A stretch of DNA of 64,000 bases from SSSZ01 sp016790965 (GTDB lineage Bacteria > Pseudomonadota > Gammaproteobacteria > Burkholderiales > Rhodocyclaceae). The notes under the pieces were generated by a model. The model saw only the letters and a list, made by a program, of their open reading frames with translations. It ran no database searches and had not been told where the DNA came from. The stretch spans positions 11,336-75,335 of the forward strand of contig JAEUNZ010000040.1 in NCBI GenBank assembly GCA_016790965.1, written 5' to 3'. The translations under genes were made by a program, and so were the position numbers. This document shows, one piece after another, positions 54,325-62,999 of the stretch (the stretch's first letter is position 1; the number at the start of each line of letters is the position of its first letter).

Positions 54325-55860
54325 ATGACCGCCATTCGCCAGGAAGACCTGATCCAGTCCGTCGCCGACGCCTTCCAGTACATCAGCTACTATCACCCCC
54401 TCGACTACATCAAGGCCCTGGGCGAAGCCTACGAGCGCGAGGAATCTCCAGCCGCCAAGGACGCCATCGCCCAGATCCTGACCAATTCCCGCATGGCCGC
54501 CGAGGGCCACCGCCCCATCTGCCAGGACACCGGTATCGGCATGGTCTTCCTCAAGGTCGGCATGAAGGTTACCTGGGACGACGCCACCATGAGCCTGCAG
54601 GAGATGGTCAACGAAGGCGTGCGCCGCGCCTACGCCAACCCGGACAACCCCCTGCGCGCCTCGGTGCTGGCCGACCCTGCCGGCGCCCGCAAGAACACCA
54701 AGGACAACACCCCGGCCGTCGTCCATTTCGAAATCGTCCCCGGCGACCACGTGGAAGTCATCTGCGCCGCCAAGGGCGGCGGGTCGGAAGCCAAGTCCAA
54801 GTTCGCCATGCTCAACCCCTCCGACGACCTGGTGGACTGGGTCCTCAAGAAGATCCCCGAGATGGGCGCCGGCTGGTGTCCGCCGGGCATCATCGGCATC
54901 GGCATCGGCGGCACGCCCGAAAAGGCCATGCTGCTGGCCAAGGAATCGATCATGGCCCCGGTGGACATCCATGAACTCAAGGCCAAGGCCGCGACCGGCG
55001 CAACGCTGACCCGCCCGGAACAGCTGCGTCTCGAGCTGATGGAAAAGATCAACGCCCTCGGCGTTGGCGCCCAGGGCCTGGGCGGCCTCACCACCGTGCT
55101 CGACGTGAAGGTGCTGGACTACCCCTGCCACGCCGCCAACCTGCCGGTGGCCCTGGTGCCCAACTGCGCCGCCACCCGTCACTGCCACTTCCACCTCGAC
55201 GGCTCCGGCCCGGCCAAGATCGAGCCGCCGAAGCTGGAAGACTGGCCCGCCGTCACCTGGACGCCGGACCTCAAGTCCGCCACCCAGGTGGACCTCAACA
55301 CCCTGACCAAGGAACAGGTTGCATCCTGGAAGCCGGGCCAGAAGCTGCTCCTCAACGGCAAGATGCTCACCGGCCGCGACGCCGCCCACAAGCGCATCGC
55401 CGACATGCTGGCCAAGGGCGAGAAGCTGCCGGTCGACTTCACCAACCGCGTGATCTACTACGTCGGCCCGGTCGACCCGGTGCGTGACGAGGTCGTCGGC
55501 CCGGCCGGCCCGACCACCGCCACCCGCATGGACAAGTTCACCCGCATGATGCTCGAGCAGACCGGCCTGATCTCGATGGTCGGCAAATCCGAGCGCGGCG
55601 AAGTGGCGATCCAGGCCATCAAGGACAACAAGTCCGCCTACCTGATGGCCGTCGGCGGCGCCGCCTACCTGGTGGCCAAGGCCATCAAGTCGGCCAAGGT
55701 GGTCGGCTTTGCCGACCTGGGCATGGAAGCCATCTACGAGTTCGACGTGCAGGACATGCCCGTCACGGTGGCCGTCGACTCGTCGGGCATCAGCGTGCAC
55801 AACACCGGCCCGAAGGAATGGCAGGCCAAGATCGGCAAGATCCCGGTCAAGACCGCCTGA
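54325..55860 (+). CDS. fumA: Class I (iron-sulfur) fumarate hydratase
   Basis: This 511-residue TCA-cycle enzyme interconverts fumarate and malate using an oxygen-sensitive 4Fe-4S cluster. Candidate cluster cysteines lie in RPICQDTGIGM, the GAGWCPPGIIGIGIGGTPEK region and VALVPNCAATRHCHFHLDG. The C-terminal beta part contains MLTGRDAAHKRI and VGPAGPTTATRMDKF. Length agrees with the single-chain class I enzymes. ATG at 54325 was chosen as the start of conserved sequence. A terminator follows. Confidence 0.95.
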   Translation: MTAIRQEDLIQSVADAFQYISYYHPLDYIKALGEAYEREESPAAKDAIAQILTNSRMAAEGHRPICQDTGIGMVFLKVGMKVTWDDATMSLQEMVNEGVRRAYANPDNPLRASVLADPAGARKNTKDNTPAVVHFEIVPGDHVEVICAAKGGGSEAKSKFAMLNPSDDLVDWVLKKIPEMGAGWCPPGIIGIGIGGTPEKAMLLAKESIMAPVDIHELKAKAATGATLTRPEQLRLELMEKINALGVGAQGLGGLTTVLDVKVLDYPCHAANLPVALVPNCAATRHCHFHLDGSGPAKIEPPKLEDWPAVTWTPDLKSATQVDLNTLTKEQVASWKPGQKLLLNGKMLTGRDAAHKRIADMLAKGEKLPVDFTNRVIYYVGPVDPVRDEVVGPAGPTTATRMDKFTRMMLEQTGLISMVGKSERGEVAIQAIKDNKSAYLMAVGGAAYLVAKAIKSAKVVGFADLGMEAIYEFDVQDMPVTVAVDSSGISVHNTGPKEWQAKIGKIPVKTA

Positions 55861-55877
55861 TCGCCAGCCCCACCCAG

Positions 55878-55900
55878 CCCGGCCCCGCGCCGGGTTTTTT
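55878..55900 (+). terminator. Rho-independent terminator after fumarase
   Basis: The stem CCCGGC/GCCGGG with loop CCCGC and six T residues starts 17 bases after the stop codon. Confidence 0.85.
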
Positions 55901-55915
55901 ACGCCTGGAGCCCCC

Positions 55916-56959
55916 ATGACTTTGCAGCAACTTCTCGGCATCGACCTCCCCATCCTCCAGGCCCCGATGGCCGGCGTGCAGGGTAGCGCCCTCGCGGTGG
56001 CCGTCTGCGAGGCCGGCGGGCTCGGCGCCCTGCCCTGCGCCATGCTTTCGCCGGAGGCCATCCGCGCCGAGGTGGCGGCGATCCGCGCCGGCACGGGCCG
56101 GCCCTTCAACCTCAACTTCTTCTGCCACCAGCCGCCCACCCCCGACGACGCCCGGGAAGCCACCTGGCGTGGCGCCCTCGCCCCCTACTACCGCGAGCTC
56201 GGCCTCGACCCGGCGGCGATCCCCGCCGCGCCGGGCCGGGCGCCCTTCAGCGCGGCGCTGGCCGACCTGATCGACGAGCTCCGCCCGCCGGTGGTGAGCT
56301 TCCACTTCGGCCTGCCCGAGCCCGGCCTGCTGGAGCGCGTCAAGGCCAGCGGCGCCCGCGTGCTGAGCTCCGCCACCACCGTGGACGAAGCCCGCTGGCT
56401 GGAAGCCCGCGGCGTGGACGCGGTGATCACCCAGGGCCTCGAGGCCGGCGGCCATCGGGGCATGTTTCTCACCAGCGACGTGACGACCCAGCTCGGCACC
56501 CTGGCACTGGTGCCGCAGATCGTGGCGGCGCTGCGGGTGCCGGTGATCGCCGCCGGCGGCATTGCCGACGCCCGCGGCGTGGCCGCCGCCCGGGCCCTGG
56601 GCGCCGCCGGCGTGCAGGTGGGCAGCGCCTACCTGCTGTGCCCCGAAGCCAGCACCAGCGCGGTGCACCGGGCCGCCCTCGCCAGCGAGGCCGCCCGCCA
56701 CACGGCGCTGACCCACCTCTTCACCGGCCGCCCGGCCCGCGCCATCGTCAATCGCCTGATGCGCGAACTCGGCCCGCTGGGTGGCACGCCGCCGGCCTTC
56801 CCCCTCGCCACCACCGCCATCGCGCCCCTGCGCGCGGCCGCCGAGGCTGCCGGCAGCGGCGATTTCTCGCCCCTGTGGTGCGGCCAGAACGCCAGCGGCT
56901 GCCGCGCCGTGCCAGCCGCCGAGATCACCCGGGCGCTGGCCGGCGGGTTTGCCCGCTGA
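55916..56959 (+). CDS. Nitronate monooxygenase-like FMN enzyme (2-nitropropane dioxygenase family)
   Basis: This 347-residue TIM-barrel flavoprotein begins with the family opening LLGIDLPILQAPMAGVQGSA. It continues with VVSFHFGLP, DAVITQGLEAGGHRGMF and VIAAGGIADARGVAAARALG, the FMN phosphate-binding part, then VQVGSAYLLCPE. Members oxidise nitronates or act as related FMN reductases. The physiological substrate is uncertain. It begins after the fumarase terminator and is followed closely by a secreted protein gene. Confidence 0.9.
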   Translation: MTLQQLLGIDLPILQAPMAGVQGSALAVAVCEAGGLGALPCAMLSPEAIRAEVAAIRAGTGRPFNLNFFCHQPPTPDDAREATWRGALAPYYRELGLDPAAIPAAPGRAPFSAALADLIDELRPPVVSFHFGLPEPGLLERVKASGARVLSSATTVDEARWLEARGVDAVITQGLEAGGHRGMFLTSDVTTQLGTLALVPQIVAALRVPVIAAGGIADARGVAAARALGAAGVQVGSAYLLCPEASTSAVHRAALASEAARHTALTHLFTGRPARAIVNRLMRELGPLGGTPPAFPLATTAIAPLRAAAEAAGSGDFSPLWCGQNASGCRAVPAAEITRALAGGFAR

Positions 56960-56970
56960 GGGGCGGATCC

Positions 56971-57744
56971 GTGTTCCGGAAGCTCCGTATCGCCGTACTC
57001 CTGCTCATCCTCGCCACCGTCGCGCTGGGCGCCTGGCGCAGCGGCGCGCGGGCCACCGAGTGGAAGCACACCCTGCACGCCACCGTGTACCCGATCGCCG
57101 CCGACGCATCGCCCCAGACCCGGGCCAGCGTGGCCCGGTTGTCGGCCGACGACTTCGCGCCGATCGCCGACTGGCTGCAGGACGAGGTGCGCCGCCACGG
57201 CCGGGAGGTGCTGCGCCCGCTGGCGATCAGCGTGGCGCCGCCGGTCGAGTCGCTGCCGCCGCCCTTCCCCGCCGGCGGCGGGCCGGTGGACGTGGGCCTG
57301 TGGAGCCTGCGGCTACGCTTCTGGGCCTGGCGCCACGACGCCACCCCGGGGCCACGGCCGGACGTTCGCCTGTTCGTGCTTTACCACGACCCGGCACGCA
57401 CGCCACGCCTCGACCATTCGGTGGGCCTGCGCAAGGGGCAGATCGGCATCGTGAAGGCTTTTGCGAGCCGCGACGAGGGGCCGCGCAACGCGGTGGTGAT
57501 CGCCCACGAGCTGCTCCACACCCTGGGCGCCAGCGACAAATATGACCCGCAGAGCCTGGCGCCGGTCTTTCCCGAGGGCTACGCCGAGCCTGACCGCCAG
57601 CCGCTGCACCCCCAGCGCCAGGCCGAGATCATGGCCGGGCGCTTCGCCCTCTCGGAAGAGCTGCTGGCGATGCCCGACCGGCTAGGCCAGACCCTCATCG
57701 GCCCGCAGACAGCGGCCGAGATCGGCCTCTTGCGGGCAGACTGA
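56971..57744 (+). CDS. Membrane-anchored putative zinc metalloprotease
   Basis: This 257-residue protein has one N-terminal hydrophobic helix (about residues 5-22) and a periplasmic body. HELLH at residues 179-183, within VVIAHELLHTLGASDKYD, is a HExxH zinc-protease motif with the downstream Gly/Asp pattern of metzincin-like enzymes. The third ligand is not certain. The start is GTG at 56971, 11 bases after the previous stop. No ATG is suitable. The substrate is unknown. Confidence 0.7.
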   Translation: MFRKLRIAVLLLILATVALGAWRSGARATEWKHTLHATVYPIAADASPQTRASVARLSADDFAPIADWLQDEVRRHGREVLRPLAISVAPPVESLPPPFPAGGGPVDVGLWSLRLRFWAWRHDATPGPRPDVRLFVLYHDPARTPRLDHSVGLRKGQIGIVKAFASRDEGPRNAVVIAHELLHTLGASDKYDPQSLAPVFPEGYAEPDRQPLHPQRQAEIMAGRFALSEELLAMPDRLGQTLIGPQTAAEIGLLRAD

Positions 57745-57835
57745 AGCCCCGGCGGCGCCAGCAAGGGCGCGAACCGGGGCTCACGTGTCACCTGTATTTC
57801 GGGAAGCGGGGCGGCCAGGCCCGCCCCTCGCAGGC

Positions 57836-58141
57836 CTACTTGATGACTTCGATGATCTCGACGCCCATCGCGTAAAGCCCGGGCTGGGCCAGGCCGTCGC
57901 ACCGGCGCACCTGCACCCGGGCGTGAAGGGGCTGATAGACACCGCCCGGCCCGGCGGGCAGCACGGCGATCTCGAAGATCTCGTTCATGCGCGGGACGTG
58001 GCTGGAATGGATCGTCAGGCCGCCCACGCTCAGTTCGACGCAGGTGCCGATCACCGGGGCGGATTGCCCGTCGAGCCTGATCCCCACCTTGCAGCCCAGC
58101 GGAATGCGACGGTCGCGTCGCCTTTCTGTCATGCGGTCCAT
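57836..58141 (-). CDS. PilZ-domain protein (predicted c-di-GMP receptor)
   Basis: This 101-residue protein is a single PilZ domain. The N-terminal arginine motif is TERRRDRRIPL and the second motif is ELSVGGLTIHS; together these bind cyclic di-GMP. It is transcribed in the same direction as the flagellar genes, downstream of flgL and a lipoprotein gene, suggesting a link to motility control. Starts at 58141 and 58132 are both possible. It is convergent with the protease gene; a GC-rich inverted repeat lies in between. Confidence 0.83.
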   Translation of the reverse strand: MDRMTERRRDRRIPLGCKVGIRLDGQSAPVIGTCVELSVGGLTIHSSHVPRMNEIFEIAVLPAGPGGVYQPLHARVQVRRCDGLAQPGLYAMGVEIIEVIK

Positions 58142-58225
58142 GCGATTCACTCTTGCTTGCCAAGCCCGCACCTTACGAAAGTCGGCCCGGCGCCGCAAGG
58201 CTCACAGACGCTTGCAGGCAGCCCC

Positions 58226-58675
58226 TCAGGCGCCCGGGCGGGCAGCACTGCGCAGCAGGCGGATCTCGCCATAGGCGACCCGCCGCGGGAAGGGGCGGGC
58301 GCTCTCGATGCCGGTCTGCCAGGTGAGGACCTCGTAGCCCTCGAAGCCCGGCTGGGCGGCGAGCCGCGCGGCGTGGCGGGTGAACACCTGGCGGGCCTCC
58401 CCGTCGCCGCCGTTGTGCACGGCCTTCATGCGCATCGCGAGGATGTAGCGGTCGTCGGCCGGGCGGGCCTCCTCGACGGTCCAGTTGGGCGCCAGCGGAT
58501 CGGCCACCACGTAGAAGGCCAGCGCCGCGGCGGCGATCGGCAGCTTCAGGTGGCCGGCGTCCGACACCAGCACCAGCCCGGCCGGCAGGGCCAGCCAATC
58601 CTGCCCGGGCGGCGTGGTGCTGCACCCGGCAAGGAGCGCCAGGGTGAGGGCCGGCAGCAGGCGTCGCGGCTTCAT
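58226..58675 (-). CDS. Small lipoprotein of unknown function
   Basis: This 149-residue protein has a lipobox LLAGC ending at Cys18, so it is a probable outer- or inner-membrane lipoprotein. The rest has no recognised domain but ordinary composition. It starts four bases after the flgL stop codon, so it is likely co-transcribed with the flagellar genes. Its position hints at an envelope role but nothing more specific. Confidence 0.7.
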   Translation of the reverse strand: MKPRRLLPALTLALLAGCSTTPPGQDWLALPAGLVLVSDAGHLKLPIAAAALAFYVVADPLAPNWTVEEARPADDRYILAMRMKAVHNGGDGEARQVFTRHAARLAAQPGFEGYEVLTWQTGIESARPFPRRVAYGEIRLLRSAARPGA

Positions 58676-58679
58676 GGGC

Positions 58680-59867
58680 TCAGAGATAGTTGAAGAGGGA
58701 CAGGTTGGAAACCTTCAGGAAGCTCTGCTGGGCCGCCTCGAGGTAAAGCTTCTGCTCGGTGAGATTGCTCACCGCCTCGGCGTAATCCACGTCCTGCAGG
58801 CGCGACAGGGTTTCCTCGTACTGCAGGTCCATGCTGCTGTTGATGTTCTGCTGGGTCTCGACCTCGACCATGCGCGAACCGACGCCCGAACGGACCCGGG
58901 AGATGCTCTCCTGGGCCGCGTCCATCCCGGCGATGGCCTGGTTGCCGCCGAAGCGGGTGGCCGCCGGGTTGCCCGAGTTGAGGGCGCTGACGAAGTTGCC
59001 CAGCACGTCGAAGGTGGTGGCCACCTTGGAGACGCTGAACTCGTCGCCATTGGCCGGGGTGCCGCTGAGGCTCAGGCTGACGCTACCGAAGGCCAGGGTG
59101 GTGTCGCTGCCGCTGGTGGTGACGGTCGGCGCGATCGGCGAGGCCCGGTTGGGGTCGGTGGTGGTGTCGAAGACCTGATAGCTCGGGCCCGCGCCCACCT
59201 CCACCACGTAGTTGTGATCGTTGTAGCCCGACAGGGACAGGCCGGACACCAGCGCCGAGCCGGCATTGCCAGGAGCGCTCAGCGCAAAGGCCGAGCCCGA
59301 ACCGGCGCGGATGGTGTTGAAGATGTCCTCGCCGGAGCTGGTGATCGGCAGGTTGCGGGAGGCCGAGATCTGCAGCGTGCGCGCGCCCTGGTCACCCTGG
59401 TACTGGACACCGGCGGCCAGGCTGCCGCTGAAGGGCATGGCGTTGCTGCGATAGCCGCCGAACACGAAGTCGCCGGTGGAGTCCTGGCTGTTGGCGATGC
59501 CCAGCAGCGCGTCGAACTGCTGGGTGATGTCGGCGCCGATGGCGGCCTGCTCGCGGGACGAGTAAGTGCCGTTGCCCGACTCGACCGCGCGGGTGCGCAC
59601 GTAGGTGACGATGTCGGTGGCCGCGTCGAGCTTGCTGTCGACCAGCTTGAGGGCGTCGTTGGCGTAGCCCTGATTGGCGGCGTAGAGGCTGTTGACGCTC
59701 TTCGACTGGGACACCTCGAGGGCCCGCGCCGAGGCGACCGGGTCGTCCGAGGGGCGCAGGATGCGTCGGCCGGTGGCCACCTGTTCCTGGGTGTCGAGGA
59801 GGCGGCTGTTCTGCTTCTGGATGGAAGCGAGGCCGGAGTCGTAGATCATGCCGGTGGTGACACGCAT
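58680..59867 (-). CDS. flgL: Flagellar hook-associated protein 3
   Basis: This 395-residue protein forms the second hook-filament junction layer. The conserved N-terminus is MRVTTGMIYDSGLASIQKQN, then QVATGRRILRPSDDPVASAR. The flagellin-like C-terminus (DYAEAVSNLTEQKLYLEAAQ and SLFNYL) confirms it. There is no signal peptide, as expected for export by the flagellar type III system. It follows flgK by 35 bases. Confidence 0.96.
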   Translation of the reverse strand: MRVTTGMIYDSGLASIQKQNSRLLDTQEQVATGRRILRPSDDPVASARALEVSQSKSVNSLYAANQGYANDALKLVDSKLDAATDIVTYVRTRAVESGNGTYSSREQAAIGADITQQFDALLGIANSQDSTGDFVFGGYRSNAMPFSGSLAAGVQYQGDQGARTLQISASRNLPITSSGEDIFNTIRAGSGSAFALSAPGNAGSALVSGLSLSGYNDHNYVVEVGAGPSYQVFDTTTDPNRASPIAPTVTTSGSDTTLAFGSVSLSLSGTPANGDEFSVSKVATTFDVLGNFVSALNSGNPAATRFGGNQAIAGMDAAQESISRVRSGVGSRMVEVETQQNINSSMDLQYEETLSRLQDVDYAEAVSNLTEQKLYLEAAQQSFLKVSNLSLFNYL

Positions 59868-59902
59868 GATGGCTTTTCCTTTGTGCGGGCTGGCCGGCGG
59901 GC

Positions 59903-61861
59903 TCAGCGACCGAGGGAGAGGACTTCGTCGAAGAGCTTGGAGGCGATGGTCATCACCTTGCTCGACGCCTGGTATGCCTGTTGATAACGGATCAGATTGG
60001 CCGCTTCTTCATCGAGATTCACCCCGGCGATCGACTGCTGGGCCTCGTAGGCCTGGCCGACCAGGCTCTCCTGGGCGTCACGGTTGACCTGCACTTCGCG
60101 TGACTTGTTGCCCACCGAGCTGACCAGCTGGGAATACACCGACTGGAGGGTGGCCGAGGGCTGGCCGTCGGCGGAAAGCATCAGCTTGGAAGTCTGCAGC
60201 TGGCCGAGGGCCACCGCGTTGCGGCTGTCGGAGACGCCACCGGCGTTGGGGCCGACGGTGAAGCTGTCCTGGTCCTTGAGGGCGCCGGCGATAGAGAAGG
60301 AGACGCCGCCCACCGCGATGGTCATGCCGCTCTGGTAGGGCAGCGAGGCCACCGGCGCTGCCAGGGTGACCGGGTTGCTGTTGAGCAGGGTGTAGGTGAC
60401 CGGCAGCGAGGCCGGGAAGCCCGTGAGGCTGCCGCCGGCGTAGGTGAGTTTGAGGGGCGAGCTGCTGGAGCCGAAGGCGCCGCCGACGATGCTGGCGGTG
60501 CTGCTCACCACCGGCGCGGTGATGCTGCCGGTACCGAGGTTGGAGGCGGTGGCGGCGGTGCTGACCGGGGCACCGGCGGCGATCATGCGGGTATCGGTGA
60601 TCGACACGTCGAGGGTGGAGGCGGCGTAGCGCGTGGGCTGGATCAGGAAGCTGTCGCCCACCCAGGAGGTGGCCGCCGGGGTGATCGACAGGCCGACGTC
60701 GGCGGCACTCACCGAGCGCCCGTCGGACACGCGGGTCAGGGCGTAGCCGCCGACGGTGTCGGTGAAGGTGAGCCGGTAGTCTTCGCCGGCCAGCTTCGAG
60801 ATGTCGGCGTACTGCACGTCCGGCGTGGTGGTGGTGGCGTTGGCGTAGCGCTGGACGCTGACGCTGGGGATGGTGAAGAAATCGGTGCCGAGGTTGCCGT
60901 TGAGATCCTGGCCGAGCTTGTGCTGGGCGTTGAAGGCGGTGCTGATGCCGACCGCCAGCAGGCCGAGCTGGTTCTGGGTCGAGTCCAGCGCGGTGGCGCG
61001 CATGTTGAGCAGGCCGCCGAGCTTGCCGCCGCCCAGCAGGCTTTCGGGGATGGTGATCGCGCCGCCGTTCTGGGTCAGGATGTTGACCGCCAGCCGGCTC
61101 TGGTCGGCGATCGACGGCAGCGCCTCGAGGCGGGTCGGGGTGGTGCCGATCACCAGGGGCTGGCCGGTGCCGATGAACACCGACATCGAGCCGTCGGTGT
61201 CGGTGCTGGTGGACACGCGGACCAGCTGGTTGAGCTCCTTAACCAGCTGGTCGCGGGTGTCGAGGAGGTCGTTGGCGGGCTGGGCGGAGCCGGCCTGCTG
61301 GGCGATGGTGATCTTGTTGTTCACCTCGGCGATGTTCTTCGCGTAGGTGCTGATCTGGCTGACGGTTTCCTTGATCTGCCCCTCGACGCCGGCGCGGATC
61401 TCGCCCAGGCGGTCGGACAGGTTGTGCATGCGCGACACCAGGCTCTCGGCGGTGGACAGCATGGACTGGCGGGCCGGGACGCTGGCGGGGTTGGCTGCCA
61501 CCTCCTGGATGCCGCCGAAGAAATCCTGCAGCGCCGGGCTGAGGCCGACGGTGGGGTCGGCCAGCATGTTGTCGATCTGGCTGATCTCGGTGCTGAAAGT
61601 GTCGTACTCGTTGAACCTGGTGTCGGCCGCCAGCACCTGGTTGGTCAGGAAGCTGTTGTAGGCGCGCTTGACGGTATCGACCTTGGTGCCTTCGCCGAAG
61701 AAGCCCGCGCCGGTGAACATCGCCGGGTTGGTGCTCTGCTCGATGCGCTGGCGGCTGTAGCCCGTGGTCCCGGCGTTCGAGATGTTGTGGCTGGTCGTCG
61801 ACAGGCCCGCCTGGGCGGCGTTGAGTCCGGTGAGACCGATGCTGAAGAGGCTGGCGCCCAT
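59903..61861 (-). CDS. flgK: Flagellar hook-associated protein 1
   Basis: This 652-residue protein forms the first hook-filament junction layer. The N-terminus SLFSIGLTGLNAAQAGLSTT then SHNISNAGTTGYSRQRIE and the C-terminus SIAGVNLDEEAANLIRYQQA then YQASSKVMTIASKLFDE are diagnostic. The central domain is variable, Ala/Ser/Thr/Gly-rich. AAGGA lies before the ATG, and a sigma-54 promoter precedes it by about 40 bases. Confidence 0.97.
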   Translation of the reverse strand: MGASLFSIGLTGLNAAQAGLSTTSHNISNAGTTGYSRQRIEQSTNPAMFTGAGFFGEGTKVDTVKRAYNSFLTNQVLAADTRFNEYDTFSTEISQIDNMLADPTVGLSPALQDFFGGIQEVAANPASVPARQSMLSTAESLVSRMHNLSDRLGEIRAGVEGQIKETVSQISTYAKNIAEVNNKITIAQQAGSAQPANDLLDTRDQLVKELNQLVRVSTSTDTDGSMSVFIGTGQPLVIGTTPTRLEALPSIADQSRLAVNILTQNGGAITIPESLLGGGKLGGLLNMRATALDSTQNQLGLLAVGISTAFNAQHKLGQDLNGNLGTDFFTIPSVSVQRYANATTTTPDVQYADISKLAGEDYRLTFTDTVGGYALTRVSDGRSVSAADVGLSITPAATSWVGDSFLIQPTRYAASTLDVSITDTRMIAAGAPVSTAATASNLGTGSITAPVVSSTASIVGGAFGSSSSPLKLTYAGGSLTGFPASLPVTYTLLNSNPVTLAAPVASLPYQSGMTIAVGGVSFSIAGALKDQDSFTVGPNAGGVSDSRNAVALGQLQTSKLMLSADGQPSATLQSVYSQLVSSVGNKSREVQVNRDAQESLVGQAYEAQQSIAGVNLDEEAANLIRYQQAYQASSKVMTIASKLFDEVLSLGR

Positions 61862-61898
61862 GATCCGCGTCCTTGGTTCATGTATCTAAGCGATGAAC

Positions 61899-61914
61899 AG
61901 CAAGTTCTTTGCCA
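61899..61914 (-). promoter_or_regulatory. Sigma-54 promoter of flgK-flgL
   Basis: The minus strand reads TGGCAAAGAACTTGCT, with GG and GC separated by exactly ten bases, matching the -24/-12 consensus. Predicted transcription starts near 61888, giving a leader of under 30 bases to flgK. Confidence 0.75.
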
Positions 61915-61943
61915 GTTTGCGTGCCGCGACGCAAAACAGCGGA

Positions 61944-62999
61944 TCAGGCGCTGCGGGCGCTGCTTGCCGCCAGGGCTGTGCGCAGGGTGTTGCCGTTGAT
62001 GATGCGGGCCAGCTTATCGGCGTAGTTGGGGTCGGTGGCGTAGCCGGCCGCCTGCAGGCCGCGGGCGAAGGCGGTGGCGTCGTCCTGGCCGACCACCGCG
62101 GCGTAGCGCGGGTTGGTGCCGATCAGGCGGGCGTAGTCGCGGAAGGAGTCGGCATACGAGCCGTAGCTGCGGAAGCGCGCGTTCTCGCGGGTGGCGACAC
62201 CATTGCTGTATTCGGTGGTGGCGGTGCTCACCGTGTCGCCGCCCCAGCGCTTGCCGGCCTTGATATTGAAGAGGTTGTGGCTGGGGCTGCCGTCGGCGTT
62301 CTTGAGTTCGTACTTGCCCCAGCCGGTCTCCAGGGCCGCCTGGGCCACCAGGAAGCGCGCCGGGATGCCGGTGGCGCGGCTGGCCTCGACGGCCTGGGGC
62401 CACACCTTCTCGACGAAGGCCCGCGGGCCGGCGCCGGCCGGCAGATTGGGGAAGGAAGCGGCAACGCCGCTTGCCGCCCCGGCAGCCGGCGCCGCTGCGG
62501 CAGATTTTGCCGCTCTGTTTGCCGATTGAGTTGCCGATTGATCTGCCAGCCCGAGGGGCTGCTGAGGGGCCCCGGGGGCAGCCGGCACGCTCATCACCGC
62601 CGGGCGAGCCCCCGCCGGCGCCACGGCAGCGTCGAAGCCACGGCGGATGGCGGCATCCAGCGGTACCCCGCCCTCCGGCGGCGTCACCGCCGCGCCGTTG
62701 TTGCCGCCGAGCTGGCGTTCGATGACCTTGGCCAGGCCTATGCCGCCGCTGCGGGTGGCGAGCTGCATGGCCAGCTGCTGGTCGAGCAGCGACTGGTACA
62801 TGCGCGATTCGTCGCTGTCGAACATGCCGCCCTTGGGCGTCGCGTCGCGCATCGACTTGAGCACCTGCTGGAGCAGCAGCGCCTCGAACTGCTTGGCGGC
62901 CTCCTTGGTGGCGGCCGGAGAGCCGTCCTTCGAGACGCGGCGCAGGCCCGACAGGGAGTTGGGGTCAAGGGCGTTGATCTGGCTGAAATCGGAGGCCAT
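61944..62999 (-). CDS. flgJ: Flagellar rod-binding protein and peptidoglycan hydrolase
   Basis: This 351-residue protein has the two FlgJ parts: an N-terminal rod-capping domain (EAAKQFEALLLQQVLKSMRD, DSDESRMYQSLLDQQLAMQL) and a C-terminal glucosaminidase domain (AALETGWGKYEL with the catalytic glutamate, then SPSHNLFNIKAGKRWGGDTV). It opens a hole in peptidoglycan for the rod. The start overlaps the flgI stop (TGATG). Confidence 0.95.
   Translation of the reverse strand: MASDFSQINALDPNSLSGLRRVSKDGSPAATKEAAKQFEALLLQQVLKSMRDATPKGGMFDSDESRMYQSLLDQQLAMQLATRSGGIGLAKVIERQLGGNNGAAVTPPEGGVPLDAAIRRGFDAAVAPAGARPAVMSVPAAPGAPQQPLGLADQSATQSANRAAKSAAAAPAAGAASGVAASFPNLPAGAGPRAFVEKVWPQAVEASRATGIPARFLVAQAALETGWGKYELKNADGSPSHNLFNIKAGKRWGGDTVSTATTEYSNGVATRENARFRSYGSYADSFRDYARLIGTNPRYAAVVGQDDATAFARGLQAAGYATDPNYADKLARIINGNTLRTALAASSARSA

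Noticed and set aside
57746..57782. Inverted repeat AGCCCCGG/CCGGGGCT between the protease and PilZ genes
   Set aside because: It has no T run on either side, so I do not call it a terminator. It may still form a hairpin between convergent transcripts.
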